64,000 nucleotides of DNA from Neorhizobium galegae bv. officinalis (GTDB taxonomy: Bacteria > Pseudomonadota > Alphaproteobacteria > Rhizobiales > Rhizobiaceae), in contig CCRI01000013.1 in the NCBI GenBank assembly GCA_000985875.1, positions 62,001 to 126,000 on the forward strand, given 5' to 3'. The position numbers and the translations under genes were made by a program. Shown one piece after another: positions 36,309 through 46,145 of this stretch (its first letter is position 1; each line of letters begins with the position of its first letter). The notes under the pieces were generated by a model. It made no database searches and was not told the DNA's origin. It saw nothing but the letters and a program-made list of their open reading frames with translations.

Positions 36309-36321
36309 GGTCGTCTCCGGA

Positions 36322-37158
36322 TCAGCCGAGGGCTTGGTTGGCCAGGGCAAAGGTGGTGAATGTCGAGGGGGCGGGACGGGCAACGACCGGGCGCGCCATT
36401 GCGATACCGCCGCCCGCATGGGCGAGCGAATGCTCAGATAGCCAGGCGGCGAGGCCGGCATCGACGGTGTCGACCCTGAGGAAGGCACCGGTTCGGCGGC
36501 TCATGAAATGCCTGACGAGCGCCTTGGCGTCCTCGAGATCCGTCGCGACAACAGGCCCGACCACTTCGCCGCGACCGAACGCCCTGATGCAGGCAAATCC
36601 AGCGATCTTGCCGTTGCGGCGGATCACGGCGAACTCGCCGATTTCGGCAAGTTTTGCCATCAGCGCCGAACGGGTAGCGCCAAAGGCATCGCGATCAATC
36701 GCGGTGATCTCGGGCAGATCGGCAGGCGTGGCGGTCTCGGTTTCGGTGGGTGCCGGCACCTCGCCGACGGTGCCCTGATGCTGGAAAACGGCGCCGGTCT
36801 TCCGGAAACCCAGCTTCTCATAAAGGGGCAGGCCGTCGGAGGTGGCGATCAGCCGAAGCGGCCGTTCGCCGCCAAGTCCGAGGACCGCGTCCATCAGGCG
36901 CCGTCCGACACCACGGCCGCGCAGGTTGGCGCCGACGATCACCATGTTGATAGTGGCGCAGTCATCGCCGTAGGGGGTCATCAATGCCGTGCCAACCACT
37001 TCGCCGGTCTCGTCCAACGCGACCACGCCCTCGCTCAGATCCAGGGCGACCTCCCAGTCCTGCCGGCGGTGCGGCCAGCCGGCTTCGCGCGAAAGGTGGG
37101 TGGCGCGATCCAGGTGCTCGATGCCGAAAGATATGGTTTCGATGTCTCCGACTTGCAT
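36322..37158 (-). CDS. Double-domain GNAT N-acetyltransferase
   Basis: A 278-residue protein with a GNAT domain (about 1-125; acetyl-CoA loop LRGRGVGRRLMDAVL, then LRLIATSDGLPLYEKLGF) and a second C-terminal domain with GRGEVVGPVVATDLEDAKAL, the hallmark of the Acetyltransf_18-type partner domain. It likely acetylates a small amine; the substrate is unknown. ATG 37158 has GGAGA nine bases upstream; a TTG at 37164 is less likely. It is 13 bp upstream of the aminotransferase. A clear paralogue lies at 46397 on the other side of the catabolic cluster. Confidence 0.9.
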   Translation of the reverse strand: MQVGDIETISFGIEHLDRATHLSREAGWPHRRQDWEVALDLSEGVVALDETGEVVGTALMTPYGDDCATINMVIVGANLRGRGVGRRLMDAVLGLGGERPLRLIATSDGLPLYEKLGFRKTGAVFQHQGTVGEVPAPTETETATPADLPEITAIDRDAFGATRSALMAKLAEIGEFAVIRRNGKIAGFACIRAFGRGEVVGPVVATDLEDAKALVRHFMSRRTGAFLRVDTVDAGLAAWLSEHSLAHAGGGIAMARPVVARPAPSTFTTFALANQALG

Positions 37159-37484
37159 CGACAATGCTCTCCATTTCGAGCTTCGAGTTTCGAGGGGAAG
37201 GGGCCGGACGAATATCCGAAGGCGGGGCCGGCGGCGGTATCTTTCGCCAAACCAGCGGCATGGGACCGCATCTTATGCCGCGCGCCGATAATCATGGTCG
37301 AAAAAAGCCCGGTCGTTGGCCGCCACATCGGCCCCGATCAGCAACCAAATGCCAAACCGGCGCCACGATACGAAACTTTCTGCTTCGGATTGGGGGAAAT
37401 CAGTCGGCTCGGGTGCCCGAAGCGGCCTTATGATCATGTCGTCAACCGAAAGGCTCGATGGGCCATCACGCAAGGACCAAGCGC
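37159..37484. other. Divergent intergenic region
   Basis: 326 bp between the GNAT gene and the second HAD gene. It must hold two divergent promoters, but I find no convincing -35/-10 pair, palindrome, repeat or small gene. Confidence 0.5.
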
Positions 37485-38153
37485 ATGACTACCTTCCGCC
37501 CGAAATACATCACCTTCGACTGCTACGGCACGCTGACCAACTTCCAGATGGCCGAAGCTGCGCGTGATCTCTATGGTGATCGTCTCGACGAGCCGCGCAT
37601 GGTGAAGTTCATCAAGAATTTCGCAGCCTACCGGTTGGACGAGATCATGGGCGACTGGAAACCCTATGCCGACGTCGTCCACAACTCGCTGGAGCGCAGC
37701 TGCAAGGCGAATGGCGTCGCCTTCAAGGATGAAGACGCCAGGATGGTCTATGAGCGCGTGCCGACCTGGGGTCCCCATGCGGATGTTCCTGCCGGTCTTG
37801 CCAAGGTCGCCAGAGAAATCCCGCTCGTCATCCTCTCGAATGCGATGAACGACCAGATCCACTCAAACGTCGCAAAGCTCGGCGCGCCGTTCCACGCCGT
37901 CTATACGGCGGAACAGGCAAATGCCTACAAGCCGCGCTTTCAGGCCTTCGAATACATGTTCGATATGCTCGGCTGCGGCCCGCAGGACATTCTTCATTGC
38001 TCGTCATCCTTCCGCTACGACCTGATGTCGGCGCATGACCTCGGCATCAAGAACAAGGTCTGGGTCAACCGTGGTCACGAGCCGGCCAACCCCTTCTATG
38101 GCTATGTGGAAATCCCCGACATTTCCGGCCTGCCGGGCGTGGTCGGTCTCTAA
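37485..38153 (+). CDS. HAD-superfamily hydrolase (haloacid dehalogenase type II-like)
   Basis: A 222-residue HAD hydrolase: nucleophile Asp in ITFDCYGTLTNF, motif II in VILSNAMND, Lys in ANAYKPRFQAFEYM, and HCSSSFRYDLMSAHDLG as the acid-motif region, where a Ser/Arg-rich block replaces the usual Asp-Asp spacing. ATG 37485 has AAGGA at eight to nine bases; an in-frame ATG at 37458 lacks one. It is followed after 15 bp by the amine oxidase gene, so the two are probably co-translated. It shares the family of the protein at 33981 but is clearly divergent from it. Dehalogenase or phosphatase activity cannot be told apart here. Confidence 0.9.
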   Translation: MTTFRPKYITFDCYGTLTNFQMAEAARDLYGDRLDEPRMVKFIKNFAAYRLDEIMGDWKPYADVVHNSLERSCKANGVAFKDEDARMVYERVPTWGPHADVPAGLAKVAREIPLVILSNAMNDQIHSNVAKLGAPFHAVYTAEQANAYKPRFQAFEYMFDMLGCGPQDILHCSSSFRYDLMSAHDLGIKNKVWVNRGHEPANPFYGYVEIPDISGLPGVVGL

Positions 38154-38168
38154 GGAAGGCCGAAGCCG

Positions 38169-39443
38169 ATGAAATATGTCTCCTACTGGCATGACACGGC
38201 GCCCCGTTTTACGGGCGCCGTCGAAGGGCCGATCGAAGGTCACTACGACGTTGCCGTGGTCGGCGGCGGCTTTACCGGGCTCGGCGCGGCGCGGCAGCTC
38301 GCCATGGCCGGTGCGAAGGTTATCGTGCTGGAGGCGGAGACGGTCGGCTTCGGAGCGTCCGGCCGTAACGGCGGCCACCTGAACAATGGCCTTGCCCACA
38401 GCTATCTTTCGGCCAAGCAGGAGCTCGGCAAGGAGCGGGCGATCGCGCTTTACAAGGCGCTCGACAGCTCGATCGACACGCTGGAGGCAATCATTGCAGA
38501 GGAAGGCATAGACTGCAATTTCCGCCGCGCCGGCAAGCTGAAACTCGCCTCCAAGCCCCAGCATTTCGAGGGACTCGCCAGGAATTTCGAGGCGGTTCAT
38601 GCGGAGGTCGATCCGGATACGGCATTGCTGTCGCCCCAAGACCTCGCCCAGGAAATCGGTTCACCTTTCCACGGCGCCATGCTGTCGAAGAAGAGCGCCA
38701 TGATGCATATGGGACGCTATGTCGTCGGCCTCGCCGAGGCGGCAAAAAGGCGCGGTGCAATCATCGTCGAGAAGGCGACGGTTACCGATGTTTCGAAATC
38801 CGGCGGCCGACATGTGCTGAAGACGGCCAAAGGCTCGGTCACGGCCGACAATGTCCTGATGGCAAGCGGCGCCTACACGACGCCGAATTTCAGCTACTTC
38901 CGCCGTCGGATCATGGCCGTCGGCAGTTTCATCATCGCCACGCGGCCGCTGACGGAGCAGGAAGTCGCCTCGACGATGCCGGGCAACCGCACCTGCGTCA
39001 ACAGCATGAATATCGGCAACTACTGGCGCCTGTCGCCGGACAACCGGCTGATCTTCGGCGGCCGCGCTCGATTTTCGGCGACGTCCGACCAGCGTTCGGA
39101 TGCCAGGAGCGGCGCAATCCTTCGCGATAGCCTGACCCGCATCTTTCCGCAGCTCTCCCATGTCGAGATCGACTACTGCTGGGGCGGTCTGGTGGACATC
39201 ACCAAGGATCGTTACCCGCGGGCGGGCTTCCATGACGGGTTATGGTACGCGATGGGTTATTCCGGCCATGGCGCGCAGCTTGCAACCCATCTCGGCATGA
39301 CTGTCGCCGACGCAATCCTCGGCCGGCCTGACAGAAACCCGGTGAAGGGGCTCGACTGGCCGGCAGTTCCTGGCCATTTCGGCAAACCGTGGTTCCTGCC
39401 GCTGGTCGGGCTTTATTACAAGGTGCTCGACAAGCTCCAGTAA
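38169..39443 (+). CDS. FAD-dependent amine oxidase, PuuB/gamma-glutamylputrescine-oxidase-like
   Basis: A 424-residue DAO-family flavoprotein of the PuuB/OrdL kind, which oxidises a primary or secondary amine to an aldehyde with release of amine and peroxide. The N-terminal SYWHDTA precedes the FAD motif DVAVVGGGFTGLGAARQLA and FGASGRNGGHLNNG, a characteristic block of this group. Near the C-terminus CWGGLVDITKDRYPRAG and MGYSGHGAQLATHLG complete the flavin site. It begins 15 bp after the HAD gene and ends before a strong bidirectional terminator. The aldehyde product would be the natural substrate of the two dehydrogenases encoded just downstream on the other strand. Confidence 0.92.
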   Translation: MKYVSYWHDTAPRFTGAVEGPIEGHYDVAVVGGGFTGLGAARQLAMAGAKVIVLEAETVGFGASGRNGGHLNNGLAHSYLSAKQELGKERAIALYKALDSSIDTLEAIIAEEGIDCNFRRAGKLKLASKPQHFEGLARNFEAVHAEVDPDTALLSPQDLAQEIGSPFHGAMLSKKSAMMHMGRYVVGLAEAAKRRGAIIVEKATVTDVSKSGGRHVLKTAKGSVTADNVLMASGAYTTPNFSYFRRRIMAVGSFIIATRPLTEQEVASTMPGNRTCVNSMNIGNYWRLSPDNRLIFGGRARFSATSDQRSDARSGAILRDSLTRIFPQLSHVEIDYCWGGLVDITKDRYPRAGFHDGLWYAMGYSGHGAQLATHLGMTVADAILGRPDRNPVKGLDWPAVPGHFGKPWFLPLVGLYYKVLDKLQ

Positions 39444-39468
39444 CGGAACGCCTGTCATCGTTGAGAGC

Positions 39469-39505
39469 AAAAAAGGTGGAGTTGCGAGCGCAGCTCCACC
39501 TTTTT
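39469..39505. terminator. Bidirectional Rho-independent terminator
   Basis: 12-bp arms with one wobble, GGTGGAGTTGCG (39475-39486) and CGCAGCTCCACC (39489-39500), flanked by an A-run on the left and T5 on the right. It sits between the convergent amine oxidase and GabD-like genes and can stop both. Confidence 0.85.
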
Positions 39506-39531
39506 CGAAGCGTTCCGGTGCGGAAACGGGC

Positions 39532-40989
39532 TCAGTTGAGCCCGCCGATATGGAAAGTCTTCACTTCCAGATATTCCTCGATCCCGAGCTGCGAACCCTC
39601 GCGCCCCAGGCCCGACTGCTTGACCCCGCCGAATGGGGCGACCTCGGTGGAGATCAGGCCGGTATTCAGCCCGACCATCCCGAATTCCAGAGCCTCGCCG
39701 ACCCGCCAAGCCCGCTTCAGGCTTTCCGTGTAGAAATAGGCGGCGAGCCCGAAGGGCGTGCCGTTGGCGATGGCAATCGCTTCTTCCTCGGTTTCGAAAC
39801 GGAAGAGCGGCGCGACCGGGCCAAACGTCTCTTCGCTGGCAAGCTGCATGTCGGCGGTGGCTCCGGTCAGCACGATCGGAGCCGTATACTGGCTGCCGGC
39901 CGGCAGATCGGCCTTGGCCGTGACGATCGTCGCCCCTTTGGCGAGGGCATCCTCGACATGGCGGTTGATCTTGGCGATCGCCGCATCGTTGATCATCGGG
40001 CCGATCGAAACGCCCGGCTCGGTTCCGGGGCCGACCTTCATGGCATTCACCCGGGCGGTGAGCCTCTCGGCGTAGCGATCGTAGATGCCCGCCTGCACGA
40101 GAATGCGGTTGGCGCAGACGCAGGTCTGGCCGCCATTTCGGAATTTCGAAATGATTGCCCCTTCGATGGCAAGATCGATATCCGCATCGTCGAAAACGAT
40201 GAAGGGGGCGTTGCCGCCAAGTTCCAGCGACAGCCGCTTGATGCTGTCGGCGGCGCCGCGCATCAGCAGCGAACCGACCGGCGTGGAGCCGGTAAACGAG
40301 ATCTTCCGCACGGTCGTGTTGGCCATGATCTCGTTGCCGATTTCCTTCGGCATGCCGGTGACGATGTTGACGACGCCTGCCGGAATGCCTGCCATTTCCG
40401 CGAGAACGCCGAGCGCAAGCGCCGAATAAGGCGTAAATTCCGAAGGTTTCACCACCACGGTACAGCCCGCGGCGAGCGCCGGGGCGATCTTGCGGGTGAT
40501 CATCGCGTTTGGAAAATTCCAGGGCGTGATGATGCCGCAGACGCCGACCGGCTCCTTCATGACGATGATGCGGCGGTCCGGCGTCGGAGAGGGAATGGTC
40601 TGGCCGCCGATGCGGCGCGCCTCTTCCGCAAACCACTTGACGAAGGAGGCGCCGTAGCGGATTTCCCCGCGCGCCTCGTCGAGCGGTTTGCCCTGTTCGG
40701 TGGTCAGCATCAGAGCCAGATCTTCGAGATGTTCGATCATCAGGCCGTACCAGGTTTCAAGCAAGGCGGCGCGCTCTGCATGGGTACGCCTTTTCCAGGC
40801 CGGATAGGCCTTCTCGGCAGCTTCGATCGCCGCACGTGTCTCGTCGCCTCCCATGTCGGGAACGGTGCCGATCACCTCTTGGCTTGCCGGATCGAAGACG
40901 TCGACGGTCTTGCCGGAGCGGGCACCGACCCAGGTGCCGCCGATCAGACCTTCTTGCCGAAACAGGGAGGGGAGCTTCAAATTCCGCAT
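39532..40989 (-). CDS. gabD: NAD(P)-dependent succinate-semialdehyde dehydrogenase
   Basis: A 485-residue aldehyde dehydrogenase of the GabD type, oxidising succinate semialdehyde (or glutarate semialdehyde) to the diacid. Seen: GVCGIITPWNFPNAMITRK, the EQGKPLDEARGE block typical of GabD, FTGSTPVGSLLMRG, Glu in LELGGNAPFIVF, catalytic Cys in NGGQTCVCANR and PFGGVKQSGLGREG. The C-V-C pattern with a second cysteine two residues on is a known redox-sensitive feature of the family. It is the last gene of a three-gene minus-strand operon with the tartrate/isopropylmalate-type dehydrogenase and the PuuC-like enzyme. Confidence 0.93.
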   Translation of the reverse strand: MRNLKLPSLFRQEGLIGGTWVGARSGKTVDVFDPASQEVIGTVPDMGGDETRAAIEAAEKAYPAWKRRTHAERAALLETWYGLMIEHLEDLALMLTTEQGKPLDEARGEIRYGASFVKWFAEEARRIGGQTIPSPTPDRRIIVMKEPVGVCGIITPWNFPNAMITRKIAPALAAGCTVVVKPSEFTPYSALALGVLAEMAGIPAGVVNIVTGMPKEIGNEIMANTTVRKISFTGSTPVGSLLMRGAADSIKRLSLELGGNAPFIVFDDADIDLAIEGAIISKFRNGGQTCVCANRILVQAGIYDRYAERLTARVNAMKVGPGTEPGVSIGPMINDAAIAKINRHVEDALAKGATIVTAKADLPAGSQYTAPIVLTGATADMQLASEETFGPVAPLFRFETEEEAIAIANGTPFGLAAYFYTESLKRAWRVGEALEFGMVGLNTGLISTEVAPFGGVKQSGLGREGSQLGIEEYLEVKTFHIGGLN

Positions 40990-41012
40990 ATGTCCATTCC
41001 TCGATTCGATGT

Positions 41013-42053
41013 TTAAATCGCGGCGAGCAGCGCCGCAGTGATTGTGTCCGTCCGGTCCCTGCCGGGAACCGTGCCGATGCCGCTGGCCGTGACCGCTTCG
41101 ATCGCCGTCATGACGGCGTTCGCCGCATCCTTTTCACCCAGATGATCGAGCATCATTGCGCCGGACCAGACCGTGGCGATCGGGTTGGCGATCCCGAGAT
41201 GGGCGATGTCCGGCGCCGAGCCATGCACCGGTTCGAACATCGAAGGCGCATTGCGCTCGGGGTTGATATTGGCCGATGCGGCAAAACCGAGGCCGCCCTG
41301 AATGGCGGCGCCGAGATCGGTCAGGATATCGCCGAACAGGTTGGAAGCGACCACGACGTCGAGCGTTTCCGGGGCCATCACCATGCGCGCCGCCATGGCG
41401 TCGATGTGATAGCTGGTGACCTCGACGTCAGGATATTCCGCCGAAAGCTGCCGGGTGACGTCGTCCCAGAAGACCATCGAATATTTCTGGGCGTTCGACT
41501 TGGTCACCGAGGCCAGCTTGCCGCGCCGCGACCGGGCCTGTTCGAAGGCAAAACGCAGGATGCGCTCGACGCCCTTGCGGGTAAAGATCGACGTCTCGAC
41601 GGCAACTTCATCGGCCGTACCCTGATGGATACGGCCGCCTGCGCCCGAATATTCGCCCTCGGTGTTCTCGCGGATGCAGAGAATGTCGAAGGCCGTTGCC
41701 TTGAGCGGACCTTCGACGCCGGCCAGCAGGCGGTGAGGGCGGATGTTGGCGTATTGAACGAAACTCTTGCGGATCGGCAGCAGCAGGCCATGCAGCGACA
41801 CCGAATCCGGCACTTCCGCCGGCCAGCCGACGGCACCAAGCAGGATGGCGTCGAAGCTGCGCAACGTCTCGATCCCGTCCGCCGGCATCATTGCGCCGGT
41901 TTCCTTGTAGAAGGCGCAGGACCAGGGAAATTCCGTAGCCTCAAGCGCAAAGCCGTGCGCTTTGGCTCCCTTCTGCAGCACCGACCATGCGGCCGCTGTC
42001 ATGTCGCGGCCGATGCCGTCGCCGGGGATCAGGGCAATCCTGTATGATGTCAT
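41013..42053 (-). CDS. Isocitrate/isopropylmalate-family dehydrogenase (tartrate dehydrogenase-like)
   Basis: A 346-residue NAD-dependent beta-decarboxylating dehydrogenase, nearest to tartrate/D-malate dehydrogenase (TtuC/DmlA). Seen: RIALIPGDGIG, the substrate loop CIRENTEGEYSGAG, VTKSNAQKYS, NLFGDILTDLGAAIQGG and EPVHGSAPDIA. It oxidises a 2-hydroxy-diacid, with decarboxylation. ATG 42053 has GAGGA eight bases upstream; the TTG at 42068 lies before it. It sits between the two aldehyde dehydrogenases with gaps of 11 and 23 bp, implying that the imported compound yields a malate- or tartrate-like intermediate besides succinate semialdehyde. The actual substrate is inferred only from context. 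Confidence 0.9.
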   Translation of the reverse strand: MTSYRIALIPGDGIGRDMTAAAWSVLQKGAKAHGFALEATEFPWSCAFYKETGAMMPADGIETLRSFDAILLGAVGWPAEVPDSVSLHGLLLPIRKSFVQYANIRPHRLLAGVEGPLKATAFDILCIRENTEGEYSGAGGRIHQGTADEVAVETSIFTRKGVERILRFAFEQARSRRGKLASVTKSNAQKYSMVFWDDVTRQLSAEYPDVEVTSYHIDAMAARMVMAPETLDVVVASNLFGDILTDLGAAIQGGLGFAASANINPERNAPSMFEPVHGSAPDIAHLGIANPIATVWSGAMMLDHLGEKDAANAVMTAIEAVTASGIGTVPGRDRTDTITAALLAAI

Positions 42054-42064
42054 GTTTTTCGTCC

Positions 42065-43528
42065 TCAAAGACTGATCAAGACGCTCTTGCTCTTGCGATT
42101 GGCGTGGAAAGCTTCCCGGCCGAGATCCTTGCCGATGCCGGACTGCTTGTAGCCGCCGGTCGGCAGGATATGATCGCGCGAGCGGCCGTAGCGGTTGACC
42201 CAGATGGTGCCGGCCTGCAGCCGGCGGGTAAGGCGGATAGCCCTCGAAAGGTCGCTGGTAAACAGGCCGGCGGCAAGCCCGTAGCTCGGATGATCGGCAA
42301 GCATCATGGCTTCTTCCTCATCCTCGAACGTCTGCAGCGTCAGAACAGGCCCGAAGATCTCCTCGATCACCGCCGGCGACGTCTGGTCGACACCGGCGAC
42401 CAGGGTCGGAGAGTAGAAATATCCCGGCCCGTCCATGGGACGCCCGCCCGTCAGGCATTCCGCCCCGGCTGCAACGGAGGCTGCGACGATGTCGTCGATG
42501 CGCTGGCGTTGCCTGTCGGAGATGATCGGCGAATACTGGCTTGCCGCATCCCAGGTCGGGCCTGGCACGACACCCTGCATCTTCTTCAAAATGGCTTCGA
42601 TCAGCGGCGCGGCGATGCCTTTTTCGACGATCAGGCGCGATCCGGCGACACAGGCCTGGCCGGCATTGCTGGTGATGCTGGCGGTCACCGCGACGGCGGC
42701 CCGATCGATATCGGCATCGGCGAAGACCAGTTGCGGGCTCTTGCCGCCAAGTTCCAGCGTCATCGGCTTGATGCCCGTGCGGGCGATGTTTTCCATGATC
42801 GCCGAGCCGGCGCGGGTGGAGCCCGTAAAGCTTACCTTGGCGATATCGGGATGGCCGGTGATGGCGTTGCCGGTTGTCATGCCGTCGCCGAGCACGATAT
42901 TGATCAACCCGGCCGGGATGCCGGCGCTTAAGGCGAGTTCCGCCAGGCGGATGGTCGAAAACGGCGTCATCTCGGACGGCTTCAGCACGACGGCATTGCC
43001 GGCGGCAAGCGCGGGGCCGAGCTTCCACACGGCCATGTTGATCGGGAAATTCCAAGGCGTGATGGCGCCGACGACGCCATAGGGTTCCGTCATGATCATG
43101 CCGAGATTGCCGTCGTCGGTCGGCACCAGGTCGCTGCCTTCCTTGTCGGCGAATTCGGCGAAGAAGCGGATCTGTTCGGCCGACACGGCGATGTCGCCCT
43201 CGACCAGGTGGCCGACCGGGCGGGTGGAGGAGACGGCTTCCAGCCTTGCAAGCGCCACCGCATCCTGTTCGATGAGATCGGCCCACCGATGCAGCGCCTT
43301 CACACGCTCGCGCGGACGGATGCCGCCCCAATTGCTTTGCTTCAGCGTCGCCTTGGCCGTCTGCACCGCCTGGTCGACGAGATCCGCACCGGCGACGGGG
43401 CATTTGGCATAAGCCTTGCCGTCGGACGGCCGGTGCATTGCAATGACGCCTTCGGCCGCCACGAGGCGATCGCCGATGAAATGTCCCATCGGCAGGGCCA
43501 GGCTGTCGGGATCGAAACTGAGGCTCAT
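42065..43528 (-). CDS. Aldehyde dehydrogenase (PuuC/aminoaldehyde-type)
   Basis: A 487-residue aldehyde dehydrogenase, similar in character to gamma-glutamyl-gamma-aminobutyraldehyde dehydrogenase and betaine-aldehyde enzymes. Seen: VVGAITPWNFPINMAVWKLG, FTGSTRAGSAIM, Glu in LELGGKSPQLVF, catalytic Cys in NAGQACVAGSR, EEIFGPVLTL and PTGGYKQSGIGKDLG. ATG 43528 stands eight bases from GGAG, so I prefer it over the upstream in-frame starts. It opens the operon that continues with the tartrate-type dehydrogenase and GabD-like enzyme. It would oxidise the aldehyde made by the amine oxidase at 38169. Confidence 0.92.
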   Translation of the reverse strand: MSLSFDPDSLALPMGHFIGDRLVAAEGVIAMHRPSDGKAYAKCPVAGADLVDQAVQTAKATLKQSNWGGIRPRERVKALHRWADLIEQDAVALARLEAVSSTRPVGHLVEGDIAVSAEQIRFFAEFADKEGSDLVPTDDGNLGMIMTEPYGVVGAITPWNFPINMAVWKLGPALAAGNAVVLKPSEMTPFSTIRLAELALSAGIPAGLINIVLGDGMTTGNAITGHPDIAKVSFTGSTRAGSAIMENIARTGIKPMTLELGGKSPQLVFADADIDRAAVAVTASITSNAGQACVAGSRLIVEKGIAAPLIEAILKKMQGVVPGPTWDAASQYSPIISDRQRQRIDDIVAASVAAGAECLTGGRPMDGPGYFYSPTLVAGVDQTSPAVIEEIFGPVLTLQTFEDEEEAMMLADHPSYGLAAGLFTSDLSRAIRLTRRLQAGTIWVNRYGRSRDHILPTGGYKQSGIGKDLGREAFHANRKSKSVLISL

Positions 43529-43687
43529 CGGCATATCTCCGGTCACTGGACGGCAATATTACCGGATTGCTGAAACCGCTTGATCCGGTAGAGCGAAGGG
43601 CCGCAGCGGAATAATCCGTTTTGGCGGTCGATCACGGCGTATTCTGCGGAGCGGACCGAAGCGGTTGCCGCGCCGCGGATGTACATA

Positions 43688-44044
43688 TCAAGGGGTAACG
43701 GTGACGTAGATCTTGCGGACGGTCTCGATGGTCTTCCAGACGCCGACGAAACCCGGCTTCATGACGAAACTGTCACCTGCCTTGTAGACAACGGGTTGGC
43801 CGCCTTCAGGGGTAAGTTCGATGACGCCCGACAGGATGTGGCAGAATTCGAAGGTCTGGCCCTTGATCGAATGGGTGGCGCCGGGGGTCGCTTCCCAGAC
43901 GCCGGTATGCACCAGTTCGCCATGGGCCGTATCCTGCGCCCAGGTCTTCAGCTGCGGATTGCCGGAGATCAGCCGGTCCGGTGCGGGAACGTTTTCGCGC
44001 GGTGCAAAGGAGGGGTGAGGCTCGATGGTCTTGAGAAGCGACAT
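43688..44044 (-). CDS. Cupin domain protein (DUF861/Cupin_3)
   Basis: A 118-residue single-domain cupin of the Cupin_3 (DUF861) group, related to the (S)-ureidoglycine aminohydrolase cupin. Seen: GVWEATPGATHS, FCHILSGVIELTPEGGQ and AGDSFVMKPGFVGVWKT. Such proteins often accompany amine-oxidation or aldehyde-dehydrogenase operons, but their reaction is mostly unknown. It lies 24 bp downstream of the GhrA-like gene and is the last of the ArgE-GhrA-cupin unit. Confidence 0.88.
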   Translation of the reverse strand: MSLLKTIEPHPSFAPRENVPAPDRLISGNPQLKTWAQDTAHGELVHTGVWEATPGATHSIKGQTFEFCHILSGVIELTPEGGQPVVYKAGDSFVMKPGFVGVWKTIETVRKIYVTVTP

Positions 44045-44068
44045 GGCATTCCTTTCGAGGTTGAAGGT

Positions 44069-44992
44069 TCAGTAACCGCGCTGCCGATCGACCAGGCCGA
44101 CCGGGTCGAGCCCGGCGCGAAGCCGCTTGATATTGTCGATGACGGCGCGCGCGGCGGTATGGGGCTGGGTGATGCTGGCAATATGCGGGGTCAGCAGGAT
44201 GCGTGGGTGATGCCAGAAGGGATGGCCAGGCGGCAGGGGTTCCGGGTCGGTGACGTCGATCACGGCGCCGGACATGTGCCCGCTGTCGAGTGCAGCGAGA
44301 AGCGCGTCCTGGTCGAGCTGGGGACCACGTCCGACATGAACCAGTCCGGCACCCGCCGGCAAACTGGCGAAAAGCTCTGCGTCGAGAAAACTGCGGGTTT
44401 CGTCGGTCAGCGGCAAGAGGCAGATCAGCACGTCGGTCTCGGCAACCATGGTCTTCAGACCATCCTCGCCGGAGAAACACCTGACACCTTCAATCTCGCG
44501 CGCGGACCTACTCCAGCCGGACAGGGGAAAACCGAAGGGTTTCAGCCGCTCAAGCACGGCCTGGCCGAGATTGCCTAGCCCCAGGACGCCGATACGGCGC
44601 TCTGCGGCCTGAGCCTGCGGCAGGACCTTCCAGACCTCCGCCTGCTGTTGCGCCAGATAGGCCGGCAGGTTGCGGTGGAGCGACAGGACGCCGAGGACCG
44701 CATATTCCTGCATCATCCGCACGATGCCTTCTTCGACCATGCGCACGATCTTTACCTCGTCGGGCACGCTGGCGGCGCGGAACTGGTCGATACCGGCGCC
44801 GGTCGAGAACAGCACTGCGAGATTGCGGTAACGCGCCAGATTCTCCGGCACTGTCCAGGTCATGAGATAGCGCACCTGTTCGGGGTCCACCGTCGCCGGA
44901 TCCATGGAGAATGGCAGGTCCGGGATTTCCCGAGCGAAGGCATCCTGGAAAATCCGGCCGCGGGCCGCATCGGAATTGAAGAGGAATGTCAT
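44069..44992 (-). CDS. ghrA: Glyoxylate/hydroxypyruvate reductase A-like 2-hydroxyacid dehydrogenase
   Basis: A 307-residue D-2-hydroxyacid dehydrogenase of the GhrA subgroup. Rossmann motif [17 protein letters not shown], catalytic Arg in [13 protein letters not shown], Glu in [13 protein letters not shown], and catalytic His in [11 protein letters not shown]. It reduces glyoxylate or hydroxypyruvate with NADPH, or another 2-oxoacid. The ATG ending at 44992 gives the family's short N-terminus; the longer frame reaches into argE. It lies 19 bp from the end of the deacylase and before the cupin. The role in this pathway is inferred. Confidence 0.9.
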   Translation of the reverse strand: MTFLFNSDAARGRIFQDAFAREIPDLPFSMDPATVDPEQVRYLMTWTVPENLARYRNLAVLFSTGAGIDQFRAASVPDEVKIVRMVEEGIVRMMQEYAVLGVLSLHRNLPAYLAQQQAEVWKVLPQAQAAERRIGVLGLGNLGQAVLERLKPFGFPLSGWSRSAREIEGVRCFSGEDGLKTMVAETDVLICLLPLTDETRSFLDAELFASLPAGAGLVHVGRGPQLDQDALLAALDSGHMSGAVIDVTDPEPLPPGHPFWHHPRILLTPHIASITQPHTAARAVIDNIKRLRAGLDPVGLVDRQRGY

Positions 44993-45011
44993 GGTCCGGA
45001 TACGTTCCTGC

Positions 45012-46145
45012 TCATTGGAATTCTGCGCGGCAATGCCGACCAAGCGCTTCAATCATGGCCTGGCAGTCGTCGAGTTCGCTCGCCAGAATGAACTCATTGG
45101 GTTTATGGGCGCGGGCAATGTCGCCAGGCCCGCAGATGATCGCATCTATGCCGGCGCGCTGGTAAAGACCGGCCTCCGTCCCATAGCTGACAGCCGCCAG
45201 CGGCTCGACCCCCGTCAGATCTTGCAAAAGCGCGGCGAGGGGAGAGGTCGGCGCCAGCAGCAGCGCCGGGTAAGCGCTGAGAACCTGCCAGTCGACATCG
45301 AAGCCTTTCGTCGCCAAGCCCTCGGCAACCGCCCGCACCGGGGCGAGCAGCGCTTCGGGATCTGCCCAAGAGATGGCGCGGGCCTCCAGTTCAAGGCTGC
45401 AGATTTCGGGAATGATGTTGACCGCCTGACCGCCACTGATCGTGCCGATCGACAGCGAGGAATAGGGTGGCTCGAATTCTGCCTCGAAGGGTCCGCGGGA
45501 AAGACCGGCGGCTGCGGCAACCGCAGCCTGCTGCACGTCCGTCATGGCGTGGATCGCGTTGAGGCCGAGATCCGGCCGGGAGGAGTGGCCTGAACGGCCC
45601 TTGAGCGTTACCCGGGCCGCCGCCTTTCCCTTGTGGGCCAGAATGGCGCGCATCCCGCTCGGCTCCCCGATGATCGCACCCAGCGGCGGGGCACAAAGGT
45701 CCTGCAACCGTGCGAGAAGATGCGGCACGCCCCGGCAGCCGGCTTCCTCGTCGTAGGAAAAGGCAAGCTGGATCGGGCGTGAAAGCGGACTTTCAAGAAG
45801 CGCGGGCACGGCTGCCAGAGCGGCCGACAAGAACCCCTTCATATCGCTTGTTCCCCGCCCGTAGAGCCTGCCGTTCTCGTTCCTCAATGAAAAGGGATCG
45901 CTGTCCCAGCCGGCCTCGGTGGCCGGGACCACATCCATATGGCCGGACAGGATGTAGCCCGGGTGGCCGGCAGGGCCGATCGTGGCAAAAAGATTGGCCC
46001 TGTCGCCTTCAGGCCCCGGCAGGATATGCGCGGCGATCCCGAAGGATTTGAGATAGTCCGCAATCCATTCGACGATATTGCCGTTGGGCGTGCCGACGAC
46101 CGAGGGAAAGCCGACCAGCTTCTCCAGGATGTCCAAAGCGCGCAT
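45012..46145 (-). CDS. argE: M20 peptidase, acetylornithine deacetylase (ArgE)-like
   Basis: A 377-residue M20-family zinc amidohydrolase of the ArgE type. Metal ligands and catalytic residues are visible: His/Asp in [10 protein letters not shown], Asp in [10 protein letters not shown], catalytic Glu in [14 protein letters not shown], and His in [15 protein letters not shown]. It removes an acyl group from an N-acylated amino acid. Given its neighbours (two double-domain GNATs, amine oxidase, aminotransferase), it may work on an N-acyl intermediate of the catabolic route rather than in arginine synthesis. It is the first gene of the unit that continues with GhrA and the cupin. Confidence 0.9.
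   Translation of the reverse strand: MRALDILEKLVGFPSVVGTPNGNIVEWIADYLKSFGIAAHILPGPEGDRANLFATIGPAGHPGYILSGHMDVVPATEAGWDSDPFSLRNENGRLYGRGTSDMKGFLSAALAAVPALLESPLSRPIQLAFSYDEEAGCRGVPHLLARLQDLCAPPLGAIIGEPSGMRAILAHKGKAAARVTLKGRSGHSSRPDLGLNAIHAMTDVQQAAVAAAAGLSRGPFEAEFEPPYSSLSIGTISGGQAVNIIPEICSLELEARAISWADPEALLAPVRAVAEGLATKGFDVDWQVLSAYPALLLAPTSPLAALLQDLTGVEPLAAVSYGTEAGLYQRAGIDAIICGPGDIARAHKPNEFILASELDDCQAMIEALGRHCRAEFQ

Noticed and set aside
39550-41016. Plus-strand open frame of 488 codons opposite the gabD-like gene
   Set aside because: Antisense shadow; the minus-strand frame has all aldehyde dehydrogenase motifs.
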